In this document: positions 23,211 through 31,566 of the stretch, in pieces | Numbering within the stretch: the first letter of the stretch is position 1 | How the letters are laid out: the number at the start of each line of letters is the position of its first letter | Assembly: GCA_025964575.1 (NCBI GenBank) | Contig: JAOPYO010000012.1 | Span: 1-34,639, forward strand | DNA: 34,639 nucleotides | Reading direction: 5' to 3' | DNA from: Actinomycetes bacterium | GTDB taxonomy: Bacteria; Actinomycetota; Actinomycetes; Streptosporangiales; Streptosporangiaceae | Translations under genes and position numbers: made by a program | The notes under the pieces: generated by a model | What the model was told of the DNA's origin: nothing | Databases searched by the model: none | The model's input: the letters and a program-made list of their open reading frames with translations, nothing else

Positions 23211-25091
23211 ATGCCCGCTGACCCTCAGACGCAGAGCGAGCGGGAGCAGCGCCGGCTGGTCGGCGTCCTGGGCTCACTTGCCGAGCAGGAGACGGCCCGG
23301 CTGAGCACCGGGATCCTGCCGTGGACGTGGTGGCTGGAACGCGCCGCCACGTACGGGCAGTACGGGTTCGCCAACACTCTTCTGATCGCCGCGCAGTACA
23401 GGTTCGCCTCGGACGTGCGCTCCTATGACCAGTGGAGGACCCAGGGCCGCCAGGTCCTCAAGGGCGAGTACGGGATCCGGATCATCTCCCGGACCGGCAG
23501 GCCCCGAGCCGTCTTCGACCTCGCCCAGACCGACGGACTACCCCTGCCCGAACGGCCGACGCCACCGGCCGCGGAGGCCTTTGCGGAGCTGCGCCTGCTC
23601 GCGGCCGACCGTGGCTTCTTCGTCGACCGATACGACTACGAGTGGTTCTCAGCCGCGGCATCCCAGCGCAGGATCCCGGTCGCCCCCGATCTGGCCGACA
23701 CCGGCGCCGTAGGTGTGCTGGCGCACCAGATCGGCCACCTCCTGCTGCACCACGAACAGGTCGACCGGGACAACTCACCGGCCTGCCACGGCGTTCGGCG
23801 AGTAGAAGCCGACTCGATCGCCTACCTCGTCCTCGCACGAGCCGGCTTGGACACCTCCGGGCTTGATTTCCCGCCGCTGGCCGGCTGGGCCGGCACCGAC
23901 CCGCGCGCTCAGCCCCTGGGCACCATCACAATGGTCGGCGACCGGATTCTGCGCACCACAGCGCGCATCCGCAAAGAACTGGACGCCCTCCCGCCGACCA
24001 CCACCGGCACGGCGACCACAATCGACACGGCGACGACCACCGGGACGCGGCAGGCGAACGTCCAACCGGTTGGCCCGTCCCGAGCCGACCTGGTCGCGAT
24101 GCATGAGGCCGCACACCGGCTCTTCCGTACCCAACTCCCCGGCAGCTGGGTACCGGCGTACCTGACCGGCCGGGGCTTCGACCAGACCGTCCAGAGGGAA
24201 TGGGAAATGGGGTTCGCACCCAAGGCCTGGCGGGTGCTCACCGACCACCTACGCGACCTCGGCTACCACGATGACGCGATCCTCGCCTCCGGGCTGGCCC
24301 GACGCAGACGCGCCACCTTGTTCGACACCTTCCGTAACCGCGCCATGCTCCCCCTCCGCGACCCCGGCGGCGGCATCGTCGCCTTCATCGGCCGCCTCCC
24401 CGACGGCGCCGACGGACCGAAATACCTCAACAGCCCCGAGACCCCGATCTTCCACAAAAGCGAGCTGCTGTTCGGACTGCACGAAACCCGCGACCGCCTC
24501 GCCCACGGCGCACGGCCCGTCATCGTCGAAGGCCCCCTCGACGCCATCGCCGTCAACACCGCCAGCCCCCACCACGCCGCAGTCTCCCCCTGCGGCACCA
24601 CCCTCACCGCACAACAGCTGACCGCCCTGGGCCGCTCCACCGACCTGACCACCACCGGCATCTTGCTCGCCCTCGACGGCGACCAACCCGGACGAGACGC
24701 AACCGTACGGGCCTGGGACGTACTCCTGCAGGTCACCGGCCCCATCGGCGCCATCAGACTTCCCCGTGACCAGGACCCCGCCGACGTCCTCAGCCACCAA
24801 GGGCGCATGGCCGTATGCGAGGCGCTACAGTCTGAGATTCCGCTGGCGGACATGGTCATCGATGCGGCCATGCAGCGACACGGGCGCCGTCTCGAGTTCG
24901 CCGAAGGAAAGCTGGCGGCGGCACGAGCCGCCGCCCACGCCATCACCAGCCTCCCCCCGAACCAGGTGGCCCACCAGGTCGCCCGCGTCGCCGCATCCCT
25001 GGGCATCGACCATGCCATCGTCACCGACGCCCTCATCTGCGCGATCGACCCCGGACCATCCGACGCCGCCCAACTCGCTGGTGACGGCTAG
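23211..25091 (+). CDS. ArdC-like domain fused to Toprim/DnaG-type primase core (mobile-element type)
   Basis: 626 residues. Residues about 10-110 resemble the ArdC N-terminal ssDNA-binding domain (LPWTWWLERAATYGQYGFAN, RSYDQWRTQGRQVLKGEYGI). About 115-215 is the ArdC/ImmA-like metallopeptidase domain, but the expected HExxH reads H172-Q-I-G-H176; the third-ligand Glu199 (RVEADSIAYLVL) is kept. A Thr-rich linker (about 260-285) leads to a DnaG core (about 290-520) without a CHC2 zinc finger: DTFRNRAMLPLRDPGGGIVA, Toprim Glu440 in VEGPLDAIAV, and D489-G-D491-QPGRDA. Such proteins occur on actinobacterial plasmids and integrative elements, where they prime replication or act in conjugation and anti-restriction. 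The gene appears intact, with a transposase relic beside it. Confidence 0.88.
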   Translation: MPADPQTQSEREQRRLVGVLGSLAEQETARLSTGILPWTWWLERAATYGQYGFANTLLIAAQYRFASDVRSYDQWRTQGRQVLKGEYGIRIISRTGRPRAVFDLAQTDGLPLPERPTPPAAEAFAELRLLAADRGFFVDRYDYEWFSAAASQRRIPVAPDLADTGAVGVLAHQIGHLLLHHEQVDRDNSPACHGVRRVEADSIAYLVLARAGLDTSGLDFPPLAGWAGTDPRAQPLGTITMVGDRILRTTARIRKELDALPPTTTGTATTIDTATTTGTRQANVQPVGPSRADLVAMHEAAHRLFRTQLPGSWVPAYLTGRGFDQTVQREWEMGFAPKAWRVLTDHLRDLGYHDDAILASGLARRRRATLFDTFRNRAMLPLRDPGGGIVAFIGRLPDGADGPKYLNSPETPIFHKSELLFGLHETRDRLAHGARPVIVEGPLDAIAVNTASPHHAAVSPCGTTLTAQQLTALGRSTDLTTTGILLALDGDQPGRDATVRAWDVLLQVTGPIGAIRLPRDQDPADVLSHQGRMAVCEALQSEIPLADMVIDAAMQRHGRRLEFAEGKLAAARAAAHAITSLPPNQVAHQVARVAASLGIDHAIVTDALICAIDPGPSDAAQLAGDG

Positions 25092-25355
25092 AAGCGCACC
25101 ATAACGGCCACCACTGACATCGCCCGTCGCACCCGATGGCGCCGACGTACGCGATCACTGCCGTGTCCTTGCGGTCCTGCGCTACCTGGGCTCCTGAATC
25201 AGCAGCAATCGTCATCATCGGCTTCTCCCTCCCCGCCGTAGACTCGGTTTGCGGGTGATCGGGCATGACCTCGACCTCGGAGACGGCGTTCACGCGGCGA
25301 ATAATCGGTGGCGAACGGCCGGACTCACGACGACGGAACGATGAGGCGGAAGTCC

Positions 25356-27299
25356 ATGAAGAACTTCGTCTATACGGCCCATCCCGCACGGGTCGTCTTC
25401 GGAGCGGGAACGTTCGACCAGGTCCGGGCCGAGGTCGAGCGACTCGGGTGCACGCGCATTCTTCTGCTGTCCGGTGCGCCGGTGGCCGGCGCCGCCGCGC
25501 GGGTCCGCGCAGCGCTCGGGCCGCTCGTGGTGGCGGAGTTCGATGGTGCCGCGATGCACACCCCGGTGGAGGTGACCGAGAAGGCACTGGAGGTGCTGCG
25601 GGAGTGCTCTGCGGATGGCCTGGTGGCCATCGGCGGCGGCTCGACCACAGGGCTGGCCAAGGCATTGGCGCTGCGCACCGATCTGCCGCAGGTCATCCTG
25701 CCCACGACCTACGCGGGTTCCGAGGTCACGCCCGTCCTGGGGGAGACCCGGGACGGCCGTAAGATCACCCAGTCCTCGCCGGCGATTCTGCCCGAGACCG
25801 TCATCTACGACGTCGACTTCACCCGTGACCTGCCCCTGGCCATGTCGGTGACCAGCGGGATCAACGCACTCGCACACGCCGTGGAGGCGCTGTACTCGCC
25901 CCAGGCCAATCCGATCACCGACGGGTTGGCACTCGATGCGATCTCCCGGATTCCCCGGGCGCTCCCCGCGCTGGCGGCCGACCCGTACGACCTGGACGCG
26001 CGCTCGGAACTGCTGTACGCGGCCTGGCTCGCGGGGACGTGTCTCGCCTCCGTCGGCATGGGGCTGCATCACAAGCTGTGCCACACTCTGGGCGGCGCCT
26101 TCAACCTTCGGCATGCGGAAACACACACGGTGGTGCTACCGCACGCCATGGCCTACAACGCCCCCGCCGCCACCGAGGTCATGCGCCGCATCGCCGAGGC
26201 CCTCGGCGTCGCGGACGCCCCGAGCGGGGTGTTCGATCTGATCGCCTCCCTGGGGGGCCCGACCTCGCTGCGCGCCCTGGGCCTGGCCGAAGCGGACCTG
26301 CCCGAAGTGGCCCGGTTGGCCACCGCGACGCCGTACCCCAATCCTCGGGAGCCGAGCGCCGAAGGCGTCGAGGCTCTGCTGCGTGACGCCTGGCGGGGCG
26401 ACCGGCCCGCACCCGGGCCGGTCGCCCTCGCACCGGCCGTGTCCGCGGACATCCGCCGCCTGACCGAACAGGTCATGGCGAGCTTCGCCACCGGCCCCGA
26501 CCCGCGGGTCAGGCAGCTGCTGAGTGACCTGGTCCGTGATCTGCACCAATTCGCGACGCGGAACGACCTCACCGAGGCCGAGTGGCTGTACGCGATCGAC
26601 TTCCTCACCCGCACGGGGCACATCTGCTCCAGCACGCGGCAGGAATTCGTGCTGTTGTCCGACACCCTCGGCCTCTCCAGCGTCGTGGATCTGCTCACCA
26701 ACTCCCGCACCCCCGGCACCACGCCGTCGGCGGTGCTCGGCCCCTTCTACGTCGACGGCCCGCCGGAGATCGCGCTCGGCGCCGATATCGCGCAGGGCCT
26801 GGACGGCACCCCCCTGTGGGTCGACACCCGCGTCACCGGCACCGACGGCCTTCCCGTTGCCGGTGCTGTGGTGGATGTCTGGCAGTCGAATAAGGACGGC
26901 TTCTACGACGTCCAGCTGCCCGAGATCGACGGACCGGTGCTGCGGGCCCGGCTCCGCACCGACGAGCAGGGCCGGATCTGCTTTTGGACCATTCTGCCGT
27001 CGCAGTATCCGATCCCCGAGGACGGACCGGTCGGTCAGATGCTCGCGGCCGTCGGCCGTCACCCCTACCGTGCGCCCCACCTCCACTTCATGATCGCCGC
27101 AGCCGGCCACCGCCGCCTCATCACGCAGTTGTTCGTGAAGGGCGGCAGTTACCTGGACTCCGACACCGTCTTCGGCGTCAAGGACCAACTGATCGTCGAC
27201 TTCGCCGCGCAGGACGGGCCGACGCCCGACGGCCGGGACATCGACGGGGAGTGGCGCCGCCTGGACTTCACGTTCCGCATCGCCCCGCTCGCCAACTGA
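25356..27299 (+). CDS. Fused maleylacetate reductase - hydroxyquinol 1,2-dioxygenase
   Basis: 647 residues from the ATG at 25356 (GAGGCGGA lies 5 nt upstream; ATGs at 25308 and 25341 are also in frame). Residues 1-350 are an iron-type alcohol dehydrogenase of the maleylacetate reductase branch: HPARVVFGAGTFDQV, AIGGGSTTGLAKALALRTDL, ILPTTYAGSEVTPVLGETRD, and GLHHKLCHTLGGAFNLRHAE. After a short Pro/Ala linker, residues about 362-647 are an intradiol dioxygenase with its N-terminal helical domain (FLTRTGHICSSTRQEFVLLSD) and a full Fe(III) ligand set: Tyr517, Tyr551, His575 and His577. The two enzymes catalyse consecutive steps: hydroxyquinol ring cleavage to maleylacetate, then NAD(P)H reduction to 3-oxoadipate. 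Both active sites look intact. No flavin hydroxylase or beta-ketoadipate genes are adjacent. Confidence 0.93.
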   Translation: MKNFVYTAHPARVVFGAGTFDQVRAEVERLGCTRILLLSGAPVAGAAARVRAALGPLVVAEFDGAAMHTPVEVTEKALEVLRECSADGLVAIGGGSTTGLAKALALRTDLPQVILPTTYAGSEVTPVLGETRDGRKITQSSPAILPETVIYDVDFTRDLPLAMSVTSGINALAHAVEALYSPQANPITDGLALDAISRIPRALPALAADPYDLDARSELLYAAWLAGTCLASVGMGLHHKLCHTLGGAFNLRHAETHTVVLPHAMAYNAPAATEVMRRIAEALGVADAPSGVFDLIASLGGPTSLRALGLAEADLPEVARLATATPYPNPREPSAEGVEALLRDAWRGDRPAPGPVALAPAVSADIRRLTEQVMASFATGPDPRVRQLLSDLVRDLHQFATRNDLTEAEWLYAIDFLTRTGHICSSTRQEFVLLSDTLGLSSVVDLLTNSRTPGTTPSAVLGPFYVDGPPEIALGADIAQGLDGTPLWVDTRVTGTDGLPVAGAVVDVWQSNKDGFYDVQLPEIDGPVLRARLRTDEQGRICFWTILPSQYPIPEDGPVGQMLAAVGRHPYRAPHLHFMIAAAGHRRLITQLFVKGGSYLDSDTVFGVKDQLIVDFAAQDGPTPDGRDIDGEWRRLDFTFRIAPLAN

Positions 27300-27321
27300 C
27301 CGACCTCTCCCCCGCACCATG

Positions 27322-27337
27322 GAGGTCCTGCGACCTC
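27322..27337. terminator. Short hairpin between convergent genes
   Basis: GAGGTC-CTGC-GACCTC, a perfect 6-bp stem with a 4-nt loop, 22 nt after the fusion gene's stop and 93 nt before the end of the opposing lipoprotein gene. Position fits a terminator; the stem is short. Confidence 0.4.
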
Positions 27338-27429
27338 GGGGTGGAGGCCGCCGCAACCCACTGCCGCCTGGGAACGGATACCCAACTAAAGATCACCAAG
27401 CTGCGCGAGCTCTTATTGGATGCGCATGG

Positions 27430-28092
27430 TCAGCTGATCTGGGTGGTCGCGGTGATCTGGTCGAACACCTTCTGGTAGCGAGCGGGCTGGTCCGTGGTCA
27501 GCGTGACGTCGCATATTTTGCCGCTTTTCAGCACCGCGTTCTCCATGACCGTGGTCTTGTCGAGCACATAGGTCATACGGATCCCGGGGATACCGCCCAA
27601 GGTCGTGTCGCTGATCTGGATATTCGTGGCGCCTGACAGCTGCAGCTCCTTCTGCGCGGAGGCCTTCCACTCCTCGATCGAGGTGGAGGGAGCGGAGGAG
27701 CAGAATGCGACCACGTTCGTCATGAAGTTGTTCGGTGATTGCTTTCTCGACTCGTTGTCCGCCAGGAAGATGCCGCCCGCCTCCTTGATCCGCTGGATCT
27801 GGACCTGCATGGCCGGATCGCTCGTCCCCGACTTCTCCAGTTTCGTGATGTCGATGATCGTCCACGTGATGGGCACACCGAAGCTGAGACTATGGGTGCC
27901 GTCGCTGACACGGCGATAGCCTTGGGGCAGTTGCTGTTGTTGTACGGGAGCGCTGCTCGTGGGCCGTGCCGTCGTCGAACCCGACGGTGTCGTCTCCCTC
28001 CCCGCTAGGCTGACCGACGCATTGACGCAGGCCGCGGCGGTGAGCACCATACCCGCGCTCAGCAGACCGGCGATGACTGTACGACGACTCAC
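27430..28092 (-). CDS. Putative secreted lipoprotein of unknown function
   Basis: 220 residues from the GTG at 28092 (AAGAGAC upstream). The frame continues 66 nt further up, but the signal peptide starts here: basic SRRT, hydrophobic VIAGLLSAGMVLTA, then AAC, an acceptable lipobox variant with the Cys at about residue 22. A Ser/Thr/Pro/Gln-rich linker follows, then a folded domain of about 145 residues (YRRVSDGTHSLSFGVPITWT at its start; GIPGIRMTYVLDK later), reminiscent of LpqN/PsbP-like actinobacterial lipoproteins in which a 'GxPxxW' strand opens the domain. Two Cys residues (in VVAFCSSA and GKICDVTL) could form a disulfide. No function assigned. Convergent with the fusion gene. Confidence 0.8.
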   Translation of the reverse strand: MSRRTVIAGLLSAGMVLTAAACVNASVSLAGRETTPSGSTTARPTSSAPVQQQQLPQGYRRVSDGTHSLSFGVPITWTIIDITKLEKSGTSDPAMQVQIQRIKEAGGIFLADNESRKQSPNNFMTNVVAFCSSAPSTSIEEWKASAQKELQLSGATNIQISDTTLGGIPGIRMTYVLDKTTVMENAVLKSGKICDVTLTTDQPARYQKVFDQITATTQIS

Positions 28093-28317
28093 GTTCGTCT
28101 CTTTTCGTCGGAAACCTCGGCTCCCCTGACGCAACACCCGCCGCCGGACCGGCCACATGCCGACCGACGCGCGGCATCGCGGATGATGGTCCAGGATTCA
28201 GCGGACCGACGTCTCGGCCCTCGTCACCAGGAGCCACTCTCTCGTACCACCAGGTTACGTAGGCGCTGACCAGGGCTGTGAGGCAGGTACTTGATTCCGG
28301 CCGGCGGCCTTGCACGC

Positions 28318-28329
28318 AAGTGATCACTT
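28318..28329. promoter_or_regulatory. 12-bp palindrome upstream of the molybdopterin-enzyme remnant
   Basis: AAGTGATCACTT is a perfect palindrome 16 nt before the ATG at 28346. Its position suits an operator left over from the ancestral gene. No second copy was noticed. Confidence 0.3.
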
Positions 28330-28345
28330 ACTCTTCAATGGACCC

Positions 28346-29040
28346 ATGGGCACCGAGGAGCTGGTGACGTTCTGCCGGATATGTGAGCCACTGTGCGGGC
28401 TGGTGGCCACCGTGGAGGACGGGCGGCTGGTGCGGCTGCGTCCCAACAACGAACATCCGCTGTCGCGCGGCTTCGCCTGCCCCAAGGGCATCGCGATGAC
28501 GGACGTGCAGAACGATCCGGACCGGGTGCTGCGCCCGCTCCGCCGGCGGCCGGACGGGGAGTTCGAGCCGGTCGGCTGGGACGAGGCGCTCGACGACATC
28601 GGCGGTCGCCGTACGGGGTCGTGCCTGGGCCGACAGGGCACGCTCGTCGCCTTCCTGCTGGACGCCCTCAACGTCGTCACCGGCAACCTCGACCGGGCGG
28701 GCGGTGCGGTGTTCGGTTCCTCGCCGCTGCCGTTCGAGGCACTCGCCGATCGCTTCCGGCTCCCCTCGTACGGGCGGCGGCGGTCCCGCTGCCCGGACCG
28801 TTGCGGAGGCTCGGCCCGCCGCTGGGACGCCTGCCGGGGGTCAGCCCGGAGCGACTCGTCGGGATCGCGCTGCGCCTCGGCGGACACGCGGCCGGTGGCG
28901 CGAACGTCAACCTGCTCACGTCATCAGACCCGGTGGACCTGGAACGACTGGCCGGCATGGCCCACCTCAACGGCGTCCCCGTCCGTCTACAGCCAGTCGG
29001 CGGGCTGACGCCGAGCCCGGAGGGCACTATGGGAGCATGA
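28346..29040 (+). pseudogene. Molybdopterin oxidoreductase remnant with internal deletions and frameshift
   Basis: The start is a normal Mo/W-bisMGD oxidoreductase: VTFCRICEPLCGLVATVEDG and GFACPKGIAMTDVQNDPDRV supply the CxxCxxxC...C set for a 4Fe-4S cluster, followed by FEPVGWDEALDDIG. The text then jumps at about nt 28605 to TLVAFLLDALNVVTGNLDRAGGAVFG, which in intact enzymes lies some 200 or more residues later. After SYGRRRSR (about 28790) the frame is lost, and a different frame resumes with LGRLPGVSPERLVGIALRLG, GGANVNLLTSSDPVDLERLAGMAHLNGVPVRLQ, the usual C-terminus. About 230 codons remain of an expected 700 or more. The last frame ends in an ATGA overlap with the hydrolase gene, a trace of the former operon. 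Cofactor domain lost, so not functional as an oxidoreductase. Confidence 0.82.
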
Positions 29041-29780
29041 CCCCACGAGGCGCGACTCTGCTCGCCGACGACGGTGTACGGCTCGATGTCGGCCATCTCC
29101 CGGCGGACAGGGACTTGTGCATCGTCCTCGCGCACGGATTCACCGGCTCCTGGCGCCAGACCACCCACCGGCGCATCGCCGTGGCGCTGAACCGGTCAGG
29201 GGCGGTGCTCACCCTCGACTTCCGTGGCCACGGCCGTTCGGGAGGGCTGTCGACCGTGGGTGATCGCGAGGTGCTCGACGTCGATGCGGCCGTCCGGTAT
29301 GCCCGGAAGCTCGGCTACGCACGGGTCGCGGTCGTGGGTTTCTCGATGGGCGGGGCGGTCGCCGTACGGCACGCCGCTCTGTACGGCGGGGTCGACGCGG
29401 TCGTCGCCGTCAGCGCCCCGGCCAGGTGGTACTACCGAGGGACGACCCGTATGCGCCAGGTGCACTGGGCGATCGAGCGGCCTTCGGGCCGACTGGTCAC
29501 CCGGTTGCTGAGGCGCACCCGCGTCTCCGCCGTGGGCTGGGATCCGGTGCCCGAGGCACCCTACGAGGTGGCGGGACGGATCGCTCCCGTACCGCTCCTG
29601 ATCGTGCACGGCGACGCCGACCTGTTCTTTCCGGTGGAACACGCCCAGCAGTTGTACGCGGCCGCGAGCGATCCCCGTGAGCTGTGGATAGAGCCCGCAT
29701 TCGGGCACGCGGAAGTGGCCGCCACCCCATCATTGATCATGCGAATCGGGGATTGGATCAGTGACCGGCCCCTGCACTGA
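29037..29780 (+). CDS. Alpha/beta hydrolase
   Basis: 247 residues. The nucleophile elbow is GFSMGG with Ser103. The oxyanion region is CIVLAHGFTGSWRQ, and VLTLDFRGHGRSGG follows as in typical esterase/lipase-like members. The acid is in LLIVHGDADLFFP and the catalytic His in PAFGHAEVA near the C-terminus, so the triad is complete. Cytoplasmic, no signal peptide. The ATG at 29037 overlaps the stop of the degraded molybdopterin-enzyme frame (ATGA); GGAGGG lies 12 nt upstream, a little far, so expression may once have relied on coupling. Substrate unknown. Confidence 0.9.
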   Translation: MTPRGATLLADDGVRLDVGHLPADRDLCIVLAHGFTGSWRQTTHRRIAVALNRSGAVLTLDFRGHGRSGGLSTVGDREVLDVDAAVRYARKLGYARVAVVGFSMGGAVAVRHAALYGGVDAVVAVSAPARWYYRGTTRMRQVHWAIERPSGRLVTRLLRRTRVSAVGWDPVPEAPYEVAGRIAPVPLLIVHGDADLFFPVEHAQQLYAAASDPRELWIEPAFGHAEVAATPSLIMRIGDWISDRPLH

Positions 29781-29786
29781 GCCTCT

Positions 29787-29810
29787 CCGGCCTGCACTCA
29801 AGCAGGCCGG
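29787..29810 (+). terminator. Terminator after the hydrolase gene
   Basis: CCGGCCTGC (29787-29795) pairs perfectly with GCAGGCCGG (29802-29810), 6-nt loop, 6 nt after the stop. Confidence 0.7.
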
Positions 29811-30109
29811 ACTGGCCCGTGCCCGCGGCGCAATGATCATCCTGCTCACCGACGGCGCTTAAGGAATTCCTGGGTGGAGGTTGAACCCAAAACGCTGCTC
29901 GCTATCGCAGATGAGCGTCCGGTCGATCCCCATCCCGCCAACACCCACTCGCAGTCGGCATGCTCCCGGAGCGGGATGACCCGCCCCAGATCACCCGATC
30001 GTGCAGGTGACGATGGAAATCAAACTATAATTCATTAGATGCTTTCATTTCATAAGTGTGAGGCGGGTCCGCCCGCTTATCTCGACGGCCCGACGAGGGA
30101 GCTCACCTC
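29811..30109 (+). other. Intergenic region with AT-rich segment and -10-like box
   Basis: Most of the stretch holds no recognisable gene. From about 30014 to 30055 the DNA becomes distinctly AT-rich and contains an exact TATAAT at 30026-30031, but there is no good -35 at 16-18 nt. It could drive the SDR gene, whose start has AGGGAG about 10 nt upstream. Confidence 0.4.
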
Positions 30110-30880
30110 ATGACCCCGGCCTTCGACCTGACCGGGCGGGTGGCGCTGGTCACCGGAGCCGGAAGCGCGGAGGGGATCGGCTTCGCCTGCGCGCGGCTGC
30201 TGACCGAGATGGGCGCCGCGGTGCTGCTGTCCTCGACGACGGACCGCATTCAGCGGCGGGTGGCCGAGTTGCGGAGCGGAGGAGCCGAGGCCGAGGGGCG
30301 GGCGGGCGATCTGACGGACCCCGCGACCGCCGAGGCCCTGGTGGCCGCGGCTATGGACCGGTGGGGGCGGCTCGATGTCGTGGTGAACAACGCTGGCATG
30401 ACCTCGGTCTCGGATCCGGAGCCCGAGACGGGCCTGGGCTTCCACGCCTGGCAGGACGCGTTGCGCCGGAACCTGGACACCGCGTACCTCACCGCCGAGG
30501 CCGCGCTCCCGGTGATGACCGCGAACGGATGGGGGCGCATCGTCATGGTCTCCAGCGTCACCGGCCCGGTGATGGCCATGCGGGGCCAGCCCGGCTACGC
30601 CGCCGCCAAAGCCGGCATGGTGGGCCTCACCCGGGCACTGGCGCTGGACACCGCAGGGGCCGGGATCACGGTGAACGCCGTGGCCCCCGGCTGGATCGAG
30701 ACGGCCTCGCAGACCCCCTGGGAACACACGCAGGGACTGGCCACCCCCCTCGGGCGCAGCGCCACGGCGGACGAGGTCGCCGCGGCCGTGGGATGGCTCG
30801 CCTCACCCGGCGCCTCGGCGATCACCGGCCAGTGCCTGGTCGTGGACGGCGGCAACTCGATCATGGAGGAACGGGCCTGA
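30110..30880 (+). CDS. Short-chain dehydrogenase/reductase (FabG-like)
   Basis: 256 residues, the standard length of a classical SDR. Cofactor motif VALVTGAGSAEGIGFACARL (TGxxxGxG with one inserted residue), DVVVNNAGMTSV (NNAG), RIVMVSSVTGPVMAM with the catalytic Ser, Y163-AAAK167, and VNAVAPGWIETA followed by TGQCLVVDGGNS at the end. All catalytic residues are present; NADP(H) or NAD(H) oxidoreduction of an alcohol or ketone. AGGGAG precedes the ATG. No adjacent pathway gene identifies the substrate; the next gene downstream is a convergent histidine-kinase remnant. Confidence 0.94.
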   Translation: MTPAFDLTGRVALVTGAGSAEGIGFACARLLTEMGAAVLLSSTTDRIQRRVAELRSGGAEAEGRAGDLTDPATAEALVAAAMDRWGRLDVVVNNAGMTSVSDPEPETGLGFHAWQDALRRNLDTAYLTAEAALPVMTANGWGRIVMVSSVTGPVMAMRGQPGYAAAKAGMVGLTRALALDTAGAGITVNAVAPGWIETASQTPWEHTQGLATPLGRSATADEVAAAVGWLASPGASAITGQCLVVDGGNSIMEERA

Positions 30881-30902
30881 ACAACCCCAACCGCTACTGA
30901 CT

Positions 30903-30924
30903 CGGGGGACGCCGCCGGCCCCCG
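30903..30924 (+). terminator. Possible terminator after the SDR gene
   Basis: CGGGGG (30903-30908) pairs with CCCCCG (30919-30924) around a 10-nt loop, 22 nt after the stop. Confidence 0.4.
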
Positions 30925-31102
30925 TCCCGATACCCCACGGTCGCTGGGCGGTCCGTGCTGTGCACACCGAGGCCGACGAGCACATCTGGGGCGGCTTGGT
31001 CCCGCTCCCGTCCGACGGCGCCTAGGTGTTGGTTGGGCCCTGTCGTGCCCAGGGGCAAGATGCGTGTCCCGGCCCGGAAGGACCATGAACGGTCACTGTC
31101 GG

Positions 31103-31480
31103 TCACGAAAGGTCATGCACGTTACGGGTGGTCGGCGGCGTACCGGGCGAAGGGAGCCGGAGGACGAAGCGCGCTCCGCCGCCGGGGGCGTCTTCCACGT
31201 GCAGGGTGCCGTTGTGGGCGTGGGCGATGTCGCGGGCGATGGCCAGGCCGAGGCCGGTACCTCCGTGGTGGCGGCAGCGGGCGGTGTCGAGCCGGGCGAA
31301 GCGTTCGAAGACATGTTCGTGGTCCTGGACGGGAATGCCGGGTCCGTCGTCGGTGACGGTGAGTTCCGCGGTGGCGTCGTGGTGGCGTACCTGGATCTGT
31401 ATCGAGTGCCGGGCGTATGTGCGGGCGTTGTCGAGCAGGTTGGTGACCAGCCTGCCCAGGTGGGTGGGGGACCGGAGCTG
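31103..31480 (-). pseudogene. Histidine kinase remnant (C-terminal ATPase domain only)
   Basis: About 125 codons of a HATPase_c domain: HLGRLVTNLLDNARTYA (N box), LTVTDDGPGIP (G1), HVFERFARLDTARCR (F box), GGTGLGLAIARDIAHAHNGT (G2), and ARFVLRLPSPG. The sensor, membrane, HAMP and phosphoacceptor His domains that should precede it are missing. Upstream of GQLRSPTH the frame stays open to 31627 but has no homology and runs into the start of the LtrA gene on the other strand. No response regulator is adjacent. The break lies next to the LtrA gene, so insertion of that gene may have removed the 5' part. Confidence 0.8.
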
Positions 31481-31566
31481 TCCTCGCCCCGCTCTGGTCC
31501 GTTCGGCCCCGAACCGGCGCATCATGCTCCCCCAGGTCACGCCACACGCGCCGATACAGTAGCCAC

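Noticed and set aside
25033..25218. Minus-strand small ORF beginning MMTIAADSGAQVAQ after the primase gene
   Set aside because: It has a passable GGGAGG upstream, but runs into the 3' end of the primase gene and resembles no family; evidence is too thin.
30026..30031. Exact TATAAT as a firm promoter for the SDR gene
   Set aside because: No -35 box at suitable spacing; kept only as a note within the intergenic entry.
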